This document shows positions 1 to 9,243 of a stretch of 64,000 nucleotides of DNA, piece by piece. Source of the stretch: Rothia sp. (in: high G+C Gram-positive bacteria) (GTDB lineage Bacteria; Actinomycetota; Actinomycetes; Actinomycetales; Micrococcaceae). The notes beneath the pieces were generated by a model. The model searched no databases, was not told where the DNA came from, and saw nothing but the letters and a program-made list of their open reading frames with translations. Location of the stretch: positions 1 through 64,000 of the forward strand of contig NZ_JAUNVZ010000005.1 in the NCBI RefSeq assembly GCF_030540545.1. Reading direction: 5' to 3'. Positions within the stretch are counted from its first letter, which is position 1, and each line of letters starts with the position of its first letter. Position numbers and translations under genes: made by a program.

Positions 1-43
1 CAGCCGCAGCCTTGCCGGATAGCCAGCCGCAGCCTTGCCGGAT
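1..43. repeat. Short tandem repeat, 23-bp period
   Basis: A 20-bp unit at 1-20 is repeated exactly at 24-43, giving a 23-bp period. The array is cut by the window edge, so more copies may lie upstream. It sits about 360 bp before ldh, probably between genes. No function is evident. Confidence 0.75.
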
Positions 44-405
44 TGGGGATAGGGGTAGGGGATTAGGTTCAATGTTATGACTGTAGACTTGGGCAGTGAT
101 AGCTTGAGACTGGGGTGGTGATAGCTTGTGAGGTAGGTTGAGTGTGTGGTTTTGTGTGACGTTGTGTTCCTAAAACAAAGATAAGGTCAGGATGTATTTA
201 TATAAAAACCACAGAAAACCACAAAATTCCTCTTGTACCCTATCTATCTGAAGGAGTATGCTGAAAGAGCGGTAAGTGTTAGACAGACCGGATAGAAATA
301 GTAGCTACTCGCATCACAAGCATGTGAGCAGATTGCATTTACTATCCGCACACTACGCACCGTGTGAATACAACCCAATAACCCGACCAAGATAGGGAAA
401 CGACC
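44..405 (+). other. Gene-free region upstream of ldh
   Basis: No convincing gene is seen here. The stretch is more AT-rich than its surroundings around 160-250. A TGTAGACTT sequence at 82-90 resembles the -10 region used by the RNA candidates near 51.5 kb. A short direct repeat of GTGATAGCTTG lies near 97-130. The ldh ribosome site (AGGGAAAC, about 393-400) is at the right end. No Rex-type operator was recognised. Confidence 0.5.
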
Positions 406-1365
406 ATGAGCAACGCAAACACCCCCACCAAGCTCGGCATTATCGGCGCAGGCGGCGTCGGCTCCGCAACCGCATACGCAGCGACCCTGCGCGGCACCGC
501 TAACGAGATCGTCCTCTACGATATTGACGGTAAGCGCGCCGAAGCGGAGGCCCTGGATATTGCCCACGGCACCATGTTTGCCTCCGAAGCGAATGTGGTC
601 GGCGGCGACGATATTGAGCTGCTGCGCGATTGCGACATGATCATTATTACCGCCGGTGCGCGTCAGGAGCCGGGTCAGCCTCGTCTGGCTCTGGCGGGTG
701 CGAATGTGCGCATCCTGGAGAAGCTGCTGCCGAACCTCATGTCGGTCTCCCCGAACGCAATTTACATGCTGGTCACCAACCCCTGCGATGTGCTGACCGT
801 GGTCGCTCAGAAGATCACCGGTCTGCCCAGCAACCGCGTGCTTTCTTCAGGTACCGTGCTGGATTCTTCGCGTTTGCGCTGGTTGATTGCGCGCAAGGCG
901 GGTGTTTCGATGAAGAGCGTGCACGCGAATGTGGTGGGCGAGCACGGCGATTCTGAGTTCCCGGTGTGGTCGGCTGCGAATATTGGTATGGTTCCGCTGA
1001 CCGAGTGGGAACAGGACGGCAAGCTGCTCTTTACCGAGCAGGTTCGCGCTGAGCTGGCTCATGAGGCTATGCGCGCCGCATACAAGGTGATTGAGGGTAA
1101 GGGGTCGACCAACTACGCGATTGGTGTCTCGGCATCCCGTATTGCCGAGGCGTTCCTGCAGGGGCAGAATGCGGTTCTGCCTGTCTCCACGATTATGGAC
1201 GGCAGCCTGTACGGCCTGAAGGATGTGGCTCTGTCCCTGCCGACCATTGTGAACCGTTCGGGCATTTCTCGTGTACTTGAGGTTCCCATGAATGAGGCTG
1301 AACTGGCTCAGCTGCACGCTTCGGCTGAGGCTATTCGTGCGTCGCTAAATTCCCTGGGTTTCTAA
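406..1365 (+). CDS. ldh: L-lactate dehydrogenase
   Basis: This enzyme interconverts pyruvate and L-lactate with NAD(H) in the cytoplasm, regenerating NAD+ during fermentation. The 319-residue protein has the Rossmann loop GAGGVGS (residues 14-20), an acidic Asp39 ending strand 2 (NAD rather than NADP), and the mobile loop Q87-EPGQP-R93, whose Gln is the residue that selects pyruvate over oxaloacetate in this superfamily. The catalytic dyad is Asp153 and His180 (GEHGDSE). Length is normal for the family. The ATG is preceded by AGGGAAAC at good spacing. A strong terminator follows, so it is probably monocistronic. Malate dehydrogenase is the alternative but the Gln loop argues against it. Confidence 0.95.
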   Translation: MSNANTPTKLGIIGAGGVGSATAYAATLRGTANEIVLYDIDGKRAEAEALDIAHGTMFASEANVVGGDDIELLRDCDMIIITAGARQEPGQPRLALAGANVRILEKLLPNLMSVSPNAIYMLVTNPCDVLTVVAQKITGLPSNRVLSSGTVLDSSRLRWLIARKAGVSMKSVHANVVGEHGDSEFPVWSAANIGMVPLTEWEQDGKLLFTEQVRAELAHEAMRAAYKVIEGKGSTNYAIGVSASRIAEAFLQGQNAVLPVSTIMDGSLYGLKDVALSLPTIVNRSGISRVLEVPMNEAELAQLHASAEAIRASLNSLGF

Positions 1366-1388
1366 ATCTAAGGCATTAGATATATAGC

Positions 1389-1438
1389 AAAACGCCGCGT
1401 GTGTCTCCCGTTATACGGGATGATACACGCGGCGTTTT
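1389..1438. terminator. Rho-independent terminator after ldh
   Basis: Perfect 14-bp inverted repeat (1389-1402 with 1425-1438) with A-run and T-run ends. It can act in both directions: ldh enters from the left and the glycosyltransferase operon from the right. Confidence 0.9.
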
Positions 1439-1482
1439 ATATTCAGTCGGTTTATATTCAACCGCTAGCGCGAGAGGTCAGC

Positions 1483-2961
1483 TTAAGCCTGCGCCTTTCG
1501 GCTCAATTCACCCGGTTTGCCCAGCTCAACCGATTCTGCGCTTTCATTAATCGGTTGACTCGCTAGTTCTCGCGCCCAGAGCATCCAGAAGCCCATGAGC
1601 AGCAGGGAAGGTATATACATTGCAAGACCCACCGGGCTCTCATTGCTCAAATGCCAGAGGTAGTCGTCGGAACGATCCGCCAGGGTGTAGATACCTACAG
1701 AGTCAGCCCAACGAATCAGATCCTGAGCAATAACACCGTAACTATCCATTGCCCATATAATCGCGGGTAGCACCAGCGCGAATGCTAGTATGCCGCGTAT
1801 CCTCGAAGAACGGTAGATCCACAAGGCACCCACACACGAAATCATAAAAACAGGCAGAGCCATAATGGCGTGATGGTCCCAAGAAATCGGAGAAATATAT
1901 ACCGGTAGCGCCGAGACAATCAGCGCCTGGGCTGCATTCTTTCCCGGATAGTGTTTATCCAGCTGATAGAGCAGATATGACATCACCGCAATGCACACCA
2001 GTACCAATAGCGGCCAGAGCGCAGATTGCACGGGGGCGGGCGTATAGGTATGAGCCACAAAACCCTTGAGGGAAATATTATTCAAAATATCCGTAAATCC
2101 CACGCGGGATGAATCCCAGAGTGCCGAGGTCCAGAAAATAACGCTTTCACTGGGCAGAAGAATAAAGCCCAAGGCAATAGTTCCCACAAAAGAAGCAATC
2201 GCCGTAACAATGGATCGCCAATCCCGGCGAATCAACCAGAGCAGCAGTACCGCCAGGGGAGTGAGCTTAATGCCGGCGGCAATACCAATGAACACGCCGC
2301 GCGGTATCTTGGATGCCGGGCGGGTTAGATCATAGAGCACGAGCGCCAGAATATAGGGGTTAATCTGGGCGTAGAAAGCACCGTGAGCCCAGGCATTACT
2401 CCACATCATTAGTGCAGCAATCAGCAGAGCCACAATGGGACCCACCTGAGCGTGCACGGGTGCGTAGCGTCGGGAGAGCTGCGCGAGCGCCTTTGAAGTT
2501 ACCCAAGCGCAGTAAATACTGAGCGCATAGTACACACCAATAAAAACATAGCGCGCTAAATCATGATTAAAAAGAGCCGCCGGCGAAAAGAGAAGAGCCG
2601 CAAAGGGAGGATAGGTGAAATAGAGCCAATCCCCATTTTGGTTGAACACATAGCCGTAGCCCAGGTTGAGGCTCAGGGTGCTCATCATATCCGTGTCATA
2701 GAGGGCATGCGGATAATCAATGAAGGGATTAACCGCAGCGCCACCGGCATAGTAGACCAGGTAATCAATAAAAATCGGTCCAGTGAATAGATAGCTACCC
2801 CATGCCGAGGCGATAAAGAGCAGCAGAGAACCTAGGAGAGCCGCATAAAAGGTAGCGGGCCTTCCTTTAGAATTAGACCGACCCATACGAGAACCGTGCG
2901 TCTCGAAAGTATCCGCCCGCTTTTCCCCTAAAGCTTTAGTTTTTCCTAAAGAAATACTCAA
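1483..2961 (-). CDS. GT87-family (DUF2029) membrane glycosyltransferase
   Basis: A polytopic protein of 492 residues with about ten hydrophobic spans. It carries an extracytoplasmic Tyr-Pro-Pro-Phe loop (YPPFAALLFSPAAL) and a GIAAGIKLTPL segment, as in GT87 polyprenol-phosphate-mannose-dependent mannosyltransferases. By family it would move a sugar, probably mannose, from a lipid carrier onto a cell-envelope glycolipid or glycan outside the membrane; acceptor and sugar are inferred. The start is TTG immediately after the TAA of the preceding glycosyltransferase (AAGGG about 7 nt before), so the genes are translationally coupled. An ATG at residue 26 is an alternative start. It is last in a three-gene minus-strand operon ending at the ldh terminator. 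Confidence 0.8.
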   Translation of the reverse strand: MSISLGKTKALGEKRADTFETHGSRMGRSNSKGRPATFYAALLGSLLLFIASAWGSYLFTGPIFIDYLVYYAGGAAVNPFIDYPHALYDTDMMSTLSLNLGYGYVFNQNGDWLYFTYPPFAALLFSPAALFNHDLARYVFIGVYYALSIYCAWVTSKALAQLSRRYAPVHAQVGPIVALLIAALMMWSNAWAHGAFYAQINPYILALVLYDLTRPASKIPRGVFIGIAAGIKLTPLAVLLLWLIRRDWRSIVTAIASFVGTIALGFILLPSESVIFWTSALWDSSRVGFTDILNNISLKGFVAHTYTPAPVQSALWPLLVLVCIAVMSYLLYQLDKHYPGKNAAQALIVSALPVYISPISWDHHAIMALPVFMISCVGALWIYRSSRIRGILAFALVLPAIIWAMDSYGVIAQDLIRWADSVGIYTLADRSDDYLWHLSNESPVGLAMYIPSLLLMGFWMLWARELASQPINESAESVELGKPGELSRKAQA

Positions 2962-4101
2962 TTACAGACCCTTCACAATGCTCACAAGCTTGAGAGCCGA
3001 GTCATGCCAGGAGTAGTGGGAGGCATCCCCCAAACCCTGCAGAAAATGAGTGCAGCGCTCGGCGGGATCCTCCAGGGCGAGAATAGCCCGAACCCAGGCG
3101 GGTGCATCCTGCTCGGCAGTACCGGAAACCGGCGCAAAAGAGGCATGCGGGGCAATCTCACGGAAAATTTCAATATCGCTGAGCACCACCGGGGTGCCCG
3201 CAGCCTGACCCTCAACCACCGGCAGACCGTAGCCCTCAGCACGGGAAGCAGTCACCAGCGCATGAGCACCCTCCAGCAGAGAAGCGTATTCCTCATCGCT
3301 AGTGCCATTGTGCACCACAATATTCTCACCCAGCAGACCGGCAGACTCGAGCTCCGCATAGCGCGCATCCGGCATTTTCGACAGCAAATGCAAGCGGTAT
3401 CCGGGTAGGGAACGCATAGCGTGTAGCAGAGTCTCCACATTCTTATAGGGCATGAAAGAACCCATATACACCAGGTCGCGCGGAGCCCCGGCATCCCACG
3501 CCGCCTGGCGCGCCGCATCTCGCTCCAGAGCCGTATCGGCAGAGACAATACTGCCCGGCTGAGGCGCATTGGGCACCACATGCAGGGGCTTGCGGGTCAG
3601 GCGGTGCTCACGCATGAGGCGCGCGGTGGTTTCGGAAACGGTCACCACCGCGTCGGCGCGATTGAGCAGCAGACGCTGCGGGGTGTAGGAGGTGTGGAAT
3701 AGACGCCAACCACAACGCACGGGCGCGGGCAAAAAGCCCGGCGGGGTCGGGTGCGCATAGTAAATCAGATCGTGCAGGGTCAGAATCAGTTTGAACCTGC
3801 GACCCGCCGATCCGATGGTCTGCATGGGTGAGAACACCACATCCGGGGAGAACTTATTCAGCTGCAGTGCGGCGGTAGGTTCTAACGGGCCGGTGGGAGA
3901 GGAAATCTTCACATGCGGTACATTCGGCAGCATATCCAGCTGACGCTCATCGCTAATAATTTGGGTGAGTTCAATATCGCGTACAGCAGGATGTGACTCG
4001 TCTATCAACCGTGCTAACTCTGCAATCAGAGAGGCGGTATAGCGACTAATACCATCGTGAAAACCAATACGCGTATAGCGGGCATCAATAAAAAGTTTCA
4101 T
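2962..4101 (-). CDS. GT4-family glycosyltransferase
   Basis: Cytoplasmic GT-B glycosyltransferase of 379 residues. The N-terminal acceptor domain begins MKLFIDARYTRIGFHDGISR. The C-terminal nucleotide-sugar domain contains LVYMGSFMPYKNVETLL and the GT4 Glu-x7-Glu region (SRAEGYGLPVVEGQAAGTPV). It probably transfers a sugar from a nucleotide donor to an envelope lipid or glycan; the substrate is not readable. I chose ATG 4101 rather than a start 8 codons upstream because GAGGA lies just before it and it follows the TAG of the upstream hydrolase by one base. It is the middle gene of a tightly packed operon with a GT87 transferase, pointing to lipoglycan or wall polysaccharide work. Confidence 0.85.
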   Translation of the reverse strand: MKLFIDARYTRIGFHDGISRYTASLIAELARLIDESHPAVRDIELTQIISDERQLDMLPNVPHVKISSPTGPLEPTAALQLNKFSPDVVFSPMQTIGSAGRRFKLILTLHDLIYYAHPTPPGFLPAPVRCGWRLFHTSYTPQRLLLNRADAVVTVSETTARLMREHRLTRKPLHVVPNAPQPGSIVSADTALERDAARQAAWDAGAPRDLVYMGSFMPYKNVETLLHAMRSLPGYRLHLLSKMPDARYAELESAGLLGENIVVHNGTSDEEYASLLEGAHALVTASRAEGYGLPVVEGQAAGTPVVLSDIEIFREIAPHASFAPVSGTAEQDAPAWVRAILALEDPAERCTHFLQGLGDASHYSWHDSALKLVSIVKGL

Positions 4102-4102
4102 A

Positions 4103-5101
4103 CTATCCTCGACTCTTCTGCACAAAGCTCAACTGATCCATAAAAGAGCGCAGCAAATAGGCTGCATAGCGCGGGGTTTCATAGTGAATCAGGTGACCCA
4201 CCTCGGGAATAATATCCATGCGAGTAACATGACCCGCAGAGTGGGAACCCAGGGCAGCATACATAGCGCTCGCAGTCCCAACAGTACCCAAATCATCCTT
4301 GGCAGCCACCAGCATCTGGGTCGGCACGCTCACCTCGGGGGCGAACTCCGCGGCGGTGCGCTCAATGGAGACCTTATAGGCCTGCAGGACCGCGCGACGA
4401 GAGCTAAAAGAGCCGAAATAGGAGGCGTGCTGGCCGTTAATAAAGCGGCGCAGCTCACGATCCTTGGTGCGCATCATAAACTCGGAAGTCAGGCGAGTAA
4501 CCGCCTGGGAGCGCAGCAGGGGATAGCCTAGCTCCTCCGGCAGGGCGGCACCCAGAGCATAGTAGCCCGAAGCCAGCAGGGAACCTACGCGCTGCTTACC
4601 CTTCAGGGCCGGTTCGCTAATGGGATTAATCAGGCTCAGCGCTGCCAGAGAGGTGCTAAAACGTGCGGCGTAGGCCGAGCACACAATGGAACCAAAAGAG
4701 TGACCAACCACCAGAACCTGAGAATTCCGGTATTTACTCACCTGCGCAATAAATTCATGCAGCCAGCTGGTGTAGGCGTCAATAGTGACATTACCCGGCA
4801 GGGTGTCGCTGGCACCAAAACCGGGAACATCGGGAATCATAATATGGGCGCCCGGAATTTCCTGTAGCAGGTAATGAGCAATAAGCTCCAAACCGTGGTG
4901 ATCCCCACGGAAACCGTGCACTAAAACAATGGCGGGAGAATCGCTCGAAAGCCCCTGAGACTCGAAACACTTCTCAGGAAAAACCGGCAAGGATTCACCG
5001 GCACCATAATGCCAATAGGCGGTCTGCACAGCCGCAAAAGAACCCTCGTGGGCATGCCCGGGATTCACTCGCTGGGGGACTGCCTCAAGAATAGACGCCA
5101 T
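4103..5101 (-). CDS. Alpha/beta hydrolase
   Basis: A 332-residue alpha/beta-fold hydrolase. Visible elements are the oxyanion strand VLVHGFRGDHHG, the nucleophile elbow GHSFGS, and the C-terminal catalytic His in VGHLIHYE. There is no signal peptide, so it is likely cytoplasmic. Substrate unknown; esterase, lipase-like and C-C hydrolase activities share this fold. The frame is open much further upstream, but that stretch is Arg/Pro/Cys-rich and not protein-like. ATG 5101, with GAAAGG just before it, is the sensible start. It is first in an operon with two glycosyltransferases, so a role in lipid or glycan metabolism is plausible but inferred. Confidence 0.82.
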   Translation of the reverse strand: MASILEAVPQRVNPGHAHEGSFAAVQTAYWHYGAGESLPVFPEKCFESQGLSSDSPAIVLVHGFRGDHHGLELIAHYLLQEIPGAHIMIPDVPGFGASDTLPGNVTIDAYTSWLHEFIAQVSKYRNSQVLVVGHSFGSIVCSAYAARFSTSLAALSLINPISEPALKGKQRVGSLLASGYYALGAALPEELGYPLLRSQAVTRLTSEFMMRTKDRELRRFINGQHASYFGSFSSRRAVLQAYKVSIERTAAEFAPEVSVPTQMLVAAKDDLGTVGTASAMYAALGSHSAGHVTRMDIIPEVGHLIHYETPRYAAYLLRSFMDQLSFVQKSRG

Positions 5102-5424
5102 GATACAACCTTTCGCCGGATGCGCCGGATACATATACATACGGGGCCCATGAAAATAAACGCCCGCGCTGCGCAAGACCGGGCAACACACTATTGCCGC
5201 GGGTCGCGCGAAATATACACCCTCTAGAGTACCCCGCTCAGCTGTATTTACGCTGAGAATTACGCGCCCGACCGCGACGCGCATCTCGAGTCCGTGCCTC
5301 AAGAAGTATGCACTCCTCTTTATGTATTGCCCGTGCAAACACGGTACACTGGATAGGTTACACACTGGGTGAACTCTACCCGTTCCCCAGACCGCACAGT
5401 CTAAGCAAACCGAAGGAAACCGCA
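5102..5424. other. Divergent intergenic region, hydrolase operon / leuS
   Basis: This 323-bp gap separates the minus-strand envelope operon from leuS and should hold both promoters. A TACACT -10-like hexamer lies at 5345-5350 on the plus strand but lacks a well-spaced -35. The leuS ribosome site GAAGGAAA is at 5412-5419. No T-box leader or other riboswitch was recognised. Confidence 0.4.
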
Positions 5425-7911
5425 GTGTCCACTGAGGAAAACAACGAGAAGGTGTACGACTTCCGCGCCATGGAAGCCAAATGGGCACCCTACTGGGAAG
5501 AAACCAAAATCTTCGAGCCCACCGGCAACGCACCCAAGGGCCGCCGCTACGTGCTGGACATGTTCCCCTACCCCTCGGGTGACCTGCACATGGGTCACGC
5601 CGAGGCATTCGCAATCGGCGATATGAACGCACGCTACTTCAAGCAGAGCGGCTACGATGTGCTGCACCCCATCGGCTGGGACTCCTTCGGTCTGCCCGCA
5701 GAAAACGCTGCGATTAAGAACGACACCCACCCCAAGGAGTGGACCTACAAGAACATCGAGACCCAGGCGCAGTCCTTCAAGCGCTACGGTATCGCTGCCG
5801 ACTGGTCCCGCCGCCTGCACACCTCCGACCTGGAGTACTACAAGTGGACCCAGTGGCTCTTTGAGCAGTTCTACAAGAAGGGCCTGGCGTACCGCAAGGA
5901 CTCGCCCGTGAACTGGTGCCCCAAGGACCAGACCGTGCTGGCGAATGAGCAGGTTGTCAACGGTGCCTGCGAGCGCTGTGGCACCACCGTAACCAAGAAG
6001 TCCCTGAACCAGTGGTACTTCAAGATTACTGATTATGCGCAGCAGCTGCTGGACGATATGGAGCAGTTGGAAGGCTCCTGGCCCGAGCGCGTGCTGCTCA
6101 TGCAGCGCAACTGGATCGGTCGTTCCGAGGGTGCCGAGGTGCGCTTCGAAATCACCGCAACCGATACCCAGGACGCACGCTCCTTTACCGTGTTCACCAC
6201 CCGCCCCGACACTCTCTTCGGCGCAACCTTTATTGTGGTCGCTGCGGACGCTGCCCTGGCGGCAGAGATTGTCACCGAGGAGCAGGCTCAGGCTCTGGCT
6301 GACTACCGCGAAGAGATTAAGGCGCTCTCCGATATCGACCGCCAGTCCTCTGATCGTGAGAAGTCCGGCGTGTTCACCGGCCGTTACGCCATTAACCCGC
6401 TGACCGGCAAGCAGATCCCGGTGTGGGCATCCGACTACGTGCTCTCCGATTACGGCACCGGCGCGATTATGGCTGTGCCCGCGCACGATCAGCGCGATAT
6501 GGATTTCGCGAAGAAGTTCGATCTGCCCATCGTTCAGGTGCTCGATGTTGAGGGCGCCGAGGACCCGATCGAGACCGGTATCGCCGCTGCGGGCGACGGC
6601 ACCCTGATTAACTCCGGCGAGCTGACCGGCCTGCCCAAGGCAGAAGCTATGAAGAAGGCCATTGAAATGGTCGAGGCTGCCGGCACCGGCGAAGGCAAGG
6701 TCATTTACCGTCTGCGTGACTGGCTGCTTTCCCGCCAGCGTTTCTGGGGCACCCCCATTCCCGTGATCCACTGTGAGGATTGTGGCGAGGTGCTGGTTCC
6801 CGAGGAGCAGCTGCCGGTGCTGCTGCCCGATAATCTGCGCGGTGAGCAGCTGGCTCCTAAGGGTCAGTCGCCTCTGGCTGCAGCCGATGATTGGGCGATC
6901 GTGCCCTGCCCGAATTGTGGCAAGCAGGCACGCCGCGACTCGGACACCATGGACACCTTCGTGGATTCTTCCTGGTACTTCCTGCGCTATGTTTCCCCCA
7001 ACTACACCGAGGGTCCTTTCGACCCGGAGGCTATGAAGGAATGGGGCGCCGTGGACATGTACGTCGGCGGTGTTGAGCACGCAATTCTGCACCTGCTCTA
7101 CGCTCGTTTCTTCACCAAGGTTGTGCGTGATTTGGGTCTGATTCAGCACGATGAGCCTTTCAAGGCTCTGATGAACCAGGGTCAGGTGCTCAACGGCGGC
7201 AAGGCAATGTCTAAGTCTCTGGGTAATGGCGTGAACCTGGGTGAGCAGCTGGACGAGTACGGTGTGGATGCGATTCGAACCACCATGATTTTCGCAGGTC
7301 CGCCCGAAGATGACGTTGACTGGGCTGACGTTTCCCCCGCGGGTGCGCAGAAGTTCCTGGCACGCGCATGGCGTGTTGCTCAGGACATCACCAGTGAACC
7401 CGGCGCAGACGCAACCGCAGGCGATCTGGAGATGCAGAAGCTCGTGGCACGCACCGTACACGAGGTCAAGCAGCTGCTGGATAACGGCAAGTTCAACGTG
7501 GTCGTCGCAAAGACCATGGAGCTGGTCAACGCAACCCGCAAGGCCATTGACTCCGGCGCGGGCGCAAACGACCCGGCTGTGCGCCAGGCAGCAGAGACCA
7601 TCGCAATCCTGCTCTCCCTGTACGCACCCTACACCGCTGAGGATATGTGGCACACCCTGGGCTACGACCAGCCGGTGCTCGCAGCGGGCTTCCCCGAGGC
7701 AGACGCCGCTCTGCTGGTGGATGACACCGTCACCGCCATTGTGCAGGTTAAGGGCAAGGTCAAGGCTCGCCTGGAGGTCGCTAAGGATATTAGCGACGCC
7801 GACCTGGAGGCAGCTGCTCGCTCCAATGCAGATGTGCAGCGTGCCCTGGGCGACGCTGAGATCCGTAAGGTGATTGTGCGTGCGCCCAAGCTGGTGAACT
7901 TCGTTATCTAA
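5425..7911 (+). CDS. leuS: Leucyl-tRNA synthetase
   Basis: Class Ia aminoacyl-tRNA synthetase that charges tRNA-Leu in the cytoplasm. The 828-residue protein has the HMGH signature at 55-58, a CP1 editing domain around residues 230-430 with a TTRPDTLFG segment, cysteine pairs of the zinc-binding kind (C-E-x-C-G and C-P-N-C-G), the MSKS loop near residue 595, and a C-terminal anticodon-binding domain. I chose GTG 5425 because GAAGGAAA precedes it and the residues upstream are not conserved-looking; a longer open frame begins at 5308. Monocistronic, closed by a terminator. Confidence 0.97.
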   Translation: MSTEENNEKVYDFRAMEAKWAPYWEETKIFEPTGNAPKGRRYVLDMFPYPSGDLHMGHAEAFAIGDMNARYFKQSGYDVLHPIGWDSFGLPAENAAIKNDTHPKEWTYKNIETQAQSFKRYGIAADWSRRLHTSDLEYYKWTQWLFEQFYKKGLAYRKDSPVNWCPKDQTVLANEQVVNGACERCGTTVTKKSLNQWYFKITDYAQQLLDDMEQLEGSWPERVLLMQRNWIGRSEGAEVRFEITATDTQDARSFTVFTTRPDTLFGATFIVVAADAALAAEIVTEEQAQALADYREEIKALSDIDRQSSDREKSGVFTGRYAINPLTGKQIPVWASDYVLSDYGTGAIMAVPAHDQRDMDFAKKFDLPIVQVLDVEGAEDPIETGIAAAGDGTLINSGELTGLPKAEAMKKAIEMVEAAGTGEGKVIYRLRDWLLSRQRFWGTPIPVIHCEDCGEVLVPEEQLPVLLPDNLRGEQLAPKGQSPLAAADDWAIVPCPNCGKQARRDSDTMDTFVDSSWYFLRYVSPNYTEGPFDPEAMKEWGAVDMYVGGVEHAILHLLYARFFTKVVRDLGLIQHDEPFKALMNQGQVLNGGKAMSKSLGNGVNLGEQLDEYGVDAIRTTMIFAGPPEDDVDWADVSPAGAQKFLARAWRVAQDITSEPGADATAGDLEMQKLVARTVHEVKQLLDNGKFNVVVAKTMELVNATRKAIDSGAGANDPAVRQAAETIAILLSLYAPYTAEDMWHTLGYDQPVLAAGFPEADAALLVDDTVTAIVQVKGKVKARLEVAKDISDADLEAAARSNADVQRALGDAEIRKVIVRAPKLVNFVI

Positions 7912-7956
7912 TCGGTTTCATGTCGATAGGTAATTGAATACCGCTCTAATATATTG

Positions 7957-7998
7957 ACCGACGACCCCGTTGTATGAGAGTACAGCGGGGTCGTCGGT
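7957..7998. terminator. Hairpin after leuS
   Basis: Perfect 13-bp inverted repeat (7957-7969 with 7986-7998). The T-run is weak, but position after the leuS stop fits a terminator. Confidence 0.7.
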
Positions 7999-8116
7999 GT
8001 ATTGGGCTTAGTGTTATAGCAGCGAAACTGGAAACGAGCGCCACCTCTATGTTATTGTCGCGCGGCACACTTATGAGCATCACATCCGATAGACTAAAGG
8101 GGACGGAAGGAATAAT

Positions 8117-9025
8117 ATGCGCATAGCCATTGTCACCGATAGCGCCGCAGCTATCGCCCCCGATTACGCACAGGCGGCGGAAGAACAGGGCGGGTTCGCC
8201 ATTGTGCCCATGCCCGTCCGCATTAATGACGGCAGCGGCGACCGTGAACTGCTGGGTCTGAGCGCCGATGAGATCGACCGCGATATTACCATTGCCCATG
8301 TCATGGGTCATACGGTGGGCACCTCCAGCCCCGCGCCCGGCTCCTTCGCGCAGGTTTATACGCAGCTGGCGGACGAAGGATATGAGCACATTATTTCTAT
8401 TCACCTCTCCGGTGCTCTGTCGGGCACGGTGGAGTCGGCGCGCGCCGCAGCCCGCCTGGTGAGCGTGCCGGTGAGCGTGGTGGATTCCCGCACGGTGGCG
8501 GGCGCCTACGGACATATTGTGTTGGCTCTGCACGAGCTGGCGGCCCAGGAAAAATATACTCCCGAGCAGCTGGTGGATTGCGCTCGCGCTATGGTTGAGC
8601 AGACGACAATTTACTTTATGATTCCTACCCTGGATGCGCTGCGTCGCGGTGGGCGTGTCTCCCCGGCGTTGGCGATGGTTGGGCAGATGTTCCGCATTCG
8701 CCCCATTGGGACGGTTACCGAGGAGGGCACACTGACCTATGTGGATCGTCCGCGCACGACTGCGCGCGCTAAGGAGCGTCTGGTGGAGTTGAGCCGCCAG
8801 GCGAGCGCCGATCATGCGAGCCTGGGCTCTTTTGCCCCGGAGCTGCTGGATACGCTGGTGCCCCATGGCCGGGTGGTGGCTATTCACCATAGTGCTACCG
8901 AGCGTGAGGCTTATGAGCTGCAGGAAGCGCTGGGTGCTATTGCTCGCGAGGCGATGTTTTCGGCTCTGCCTCCGGTGCTCAGTGCTCACGCGGGGCTGGG
9001 CGCCCTGGCTGTGGTGGTGTATTAG
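8117..9025 (+). CDS. DegV-family fatty-acid-binding protein
   Basis: A 302-residue DegV-fold protein. Family motifs in order: IVTDSAAAI at the N-terminus, TSSPAPGSF near residue 75, SIHLSGALSGTVESA near 95, the LDALRRGGRV hinge near 172, and SAHAGLGALAV at the C-terminus. DegV/FakB proteins bind a fatty acid between two lobes and present it to the FakA kinase for phospholipid synthesis. No fakA lies beside it, so its ligand and partner are inferred from family only. The ATG follows GGAAGGA at good spacing. Single gene between a terminator and the comEA region. Confidence 0.9.
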   Translation: MRIAIVTDSAAAIAPDYAQAAEEQGGFAIVPMPVRINDGSGDRELLGLSADEIDRDITIAHVMGHTVGTSSPAPGSFAQVYTQLADEGYEHIISIHLSGALSGTVESARAAARLVSVPVSVVDSRTVAGAYGHIVLALHELAAQEKYTPEQLVDCARAMVEQTTIYFMIPTLDALRRGGRVSPALAMVGQMFRIRPIGTVTEEGTLTYVDRPRTTARAKERLVELSRQASADHASLGSFAPELLDTLVPHGRVVAIHHSATEREAYELQEALGAIAREAMFSALPPVLSAHAGLGALAVVVY

Positions 9026-9140
9026 CCGCTGAGGGGGCGCTGTCATATTGCGGTTAGTAGCCGGAATATGACGAAATAGTGGCGTGTGCAGCCCGGTGTT
9101 ATCAACCCTTAGCGGGTGATATTGTCGGGGTGCAGTCGGG

Positions 9141-9197
9141 CAAAACTGTGGATATGTGGCGGTTTGATAGTTTTCACCGCACTTATCCACAGTTTTG
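9141..9197. promoter_or_regulatory. Inverted pair of DnaA-box-like sites upstream of comEA
   Basis: A perfect 14-bp inverted repeat (9141-9154 with 9184-9197) has each arm spanning a DnaA-box-like nonamer: TTATCCACA at 9183-9191, matching the consensus, and its near match ATATCCACA read on the other strand at 9147-9155. The arms are about 30 bp apart. It lies 47 bp before the comEA start, so a regulatory role is possible; this could also be a plain hairpin after the DegV gene. Confidence 0.45.
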
Positions 9198-9243
9198 TAT
9201 TTAATGCCTGCGGGGCGTTGGCTAATGAGCCTACCCTAAAGCC

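Noticed and set aside
1-43. CRISPR array at the left edge
   Set aside because: Only two 20-bp units with 3-bp spacing and no spacers; no cas genes in the window.
5102-5632. N-terminal extension of the alpha/beta hydrolase
   Set aside because: Arg/Pro/Cys-rich non-protein-like sequence overlapping leuS; a good ribosome site supports ATG 5101.
5401-7653. Long minus-strand open frame opposite leuS (750 codons)
   Set aside because: Mirror of a GC-rich gene; the product is Val/Leu/His/Gly-rich with no recognisable motif. The plus strand encodes a clear LeuS.
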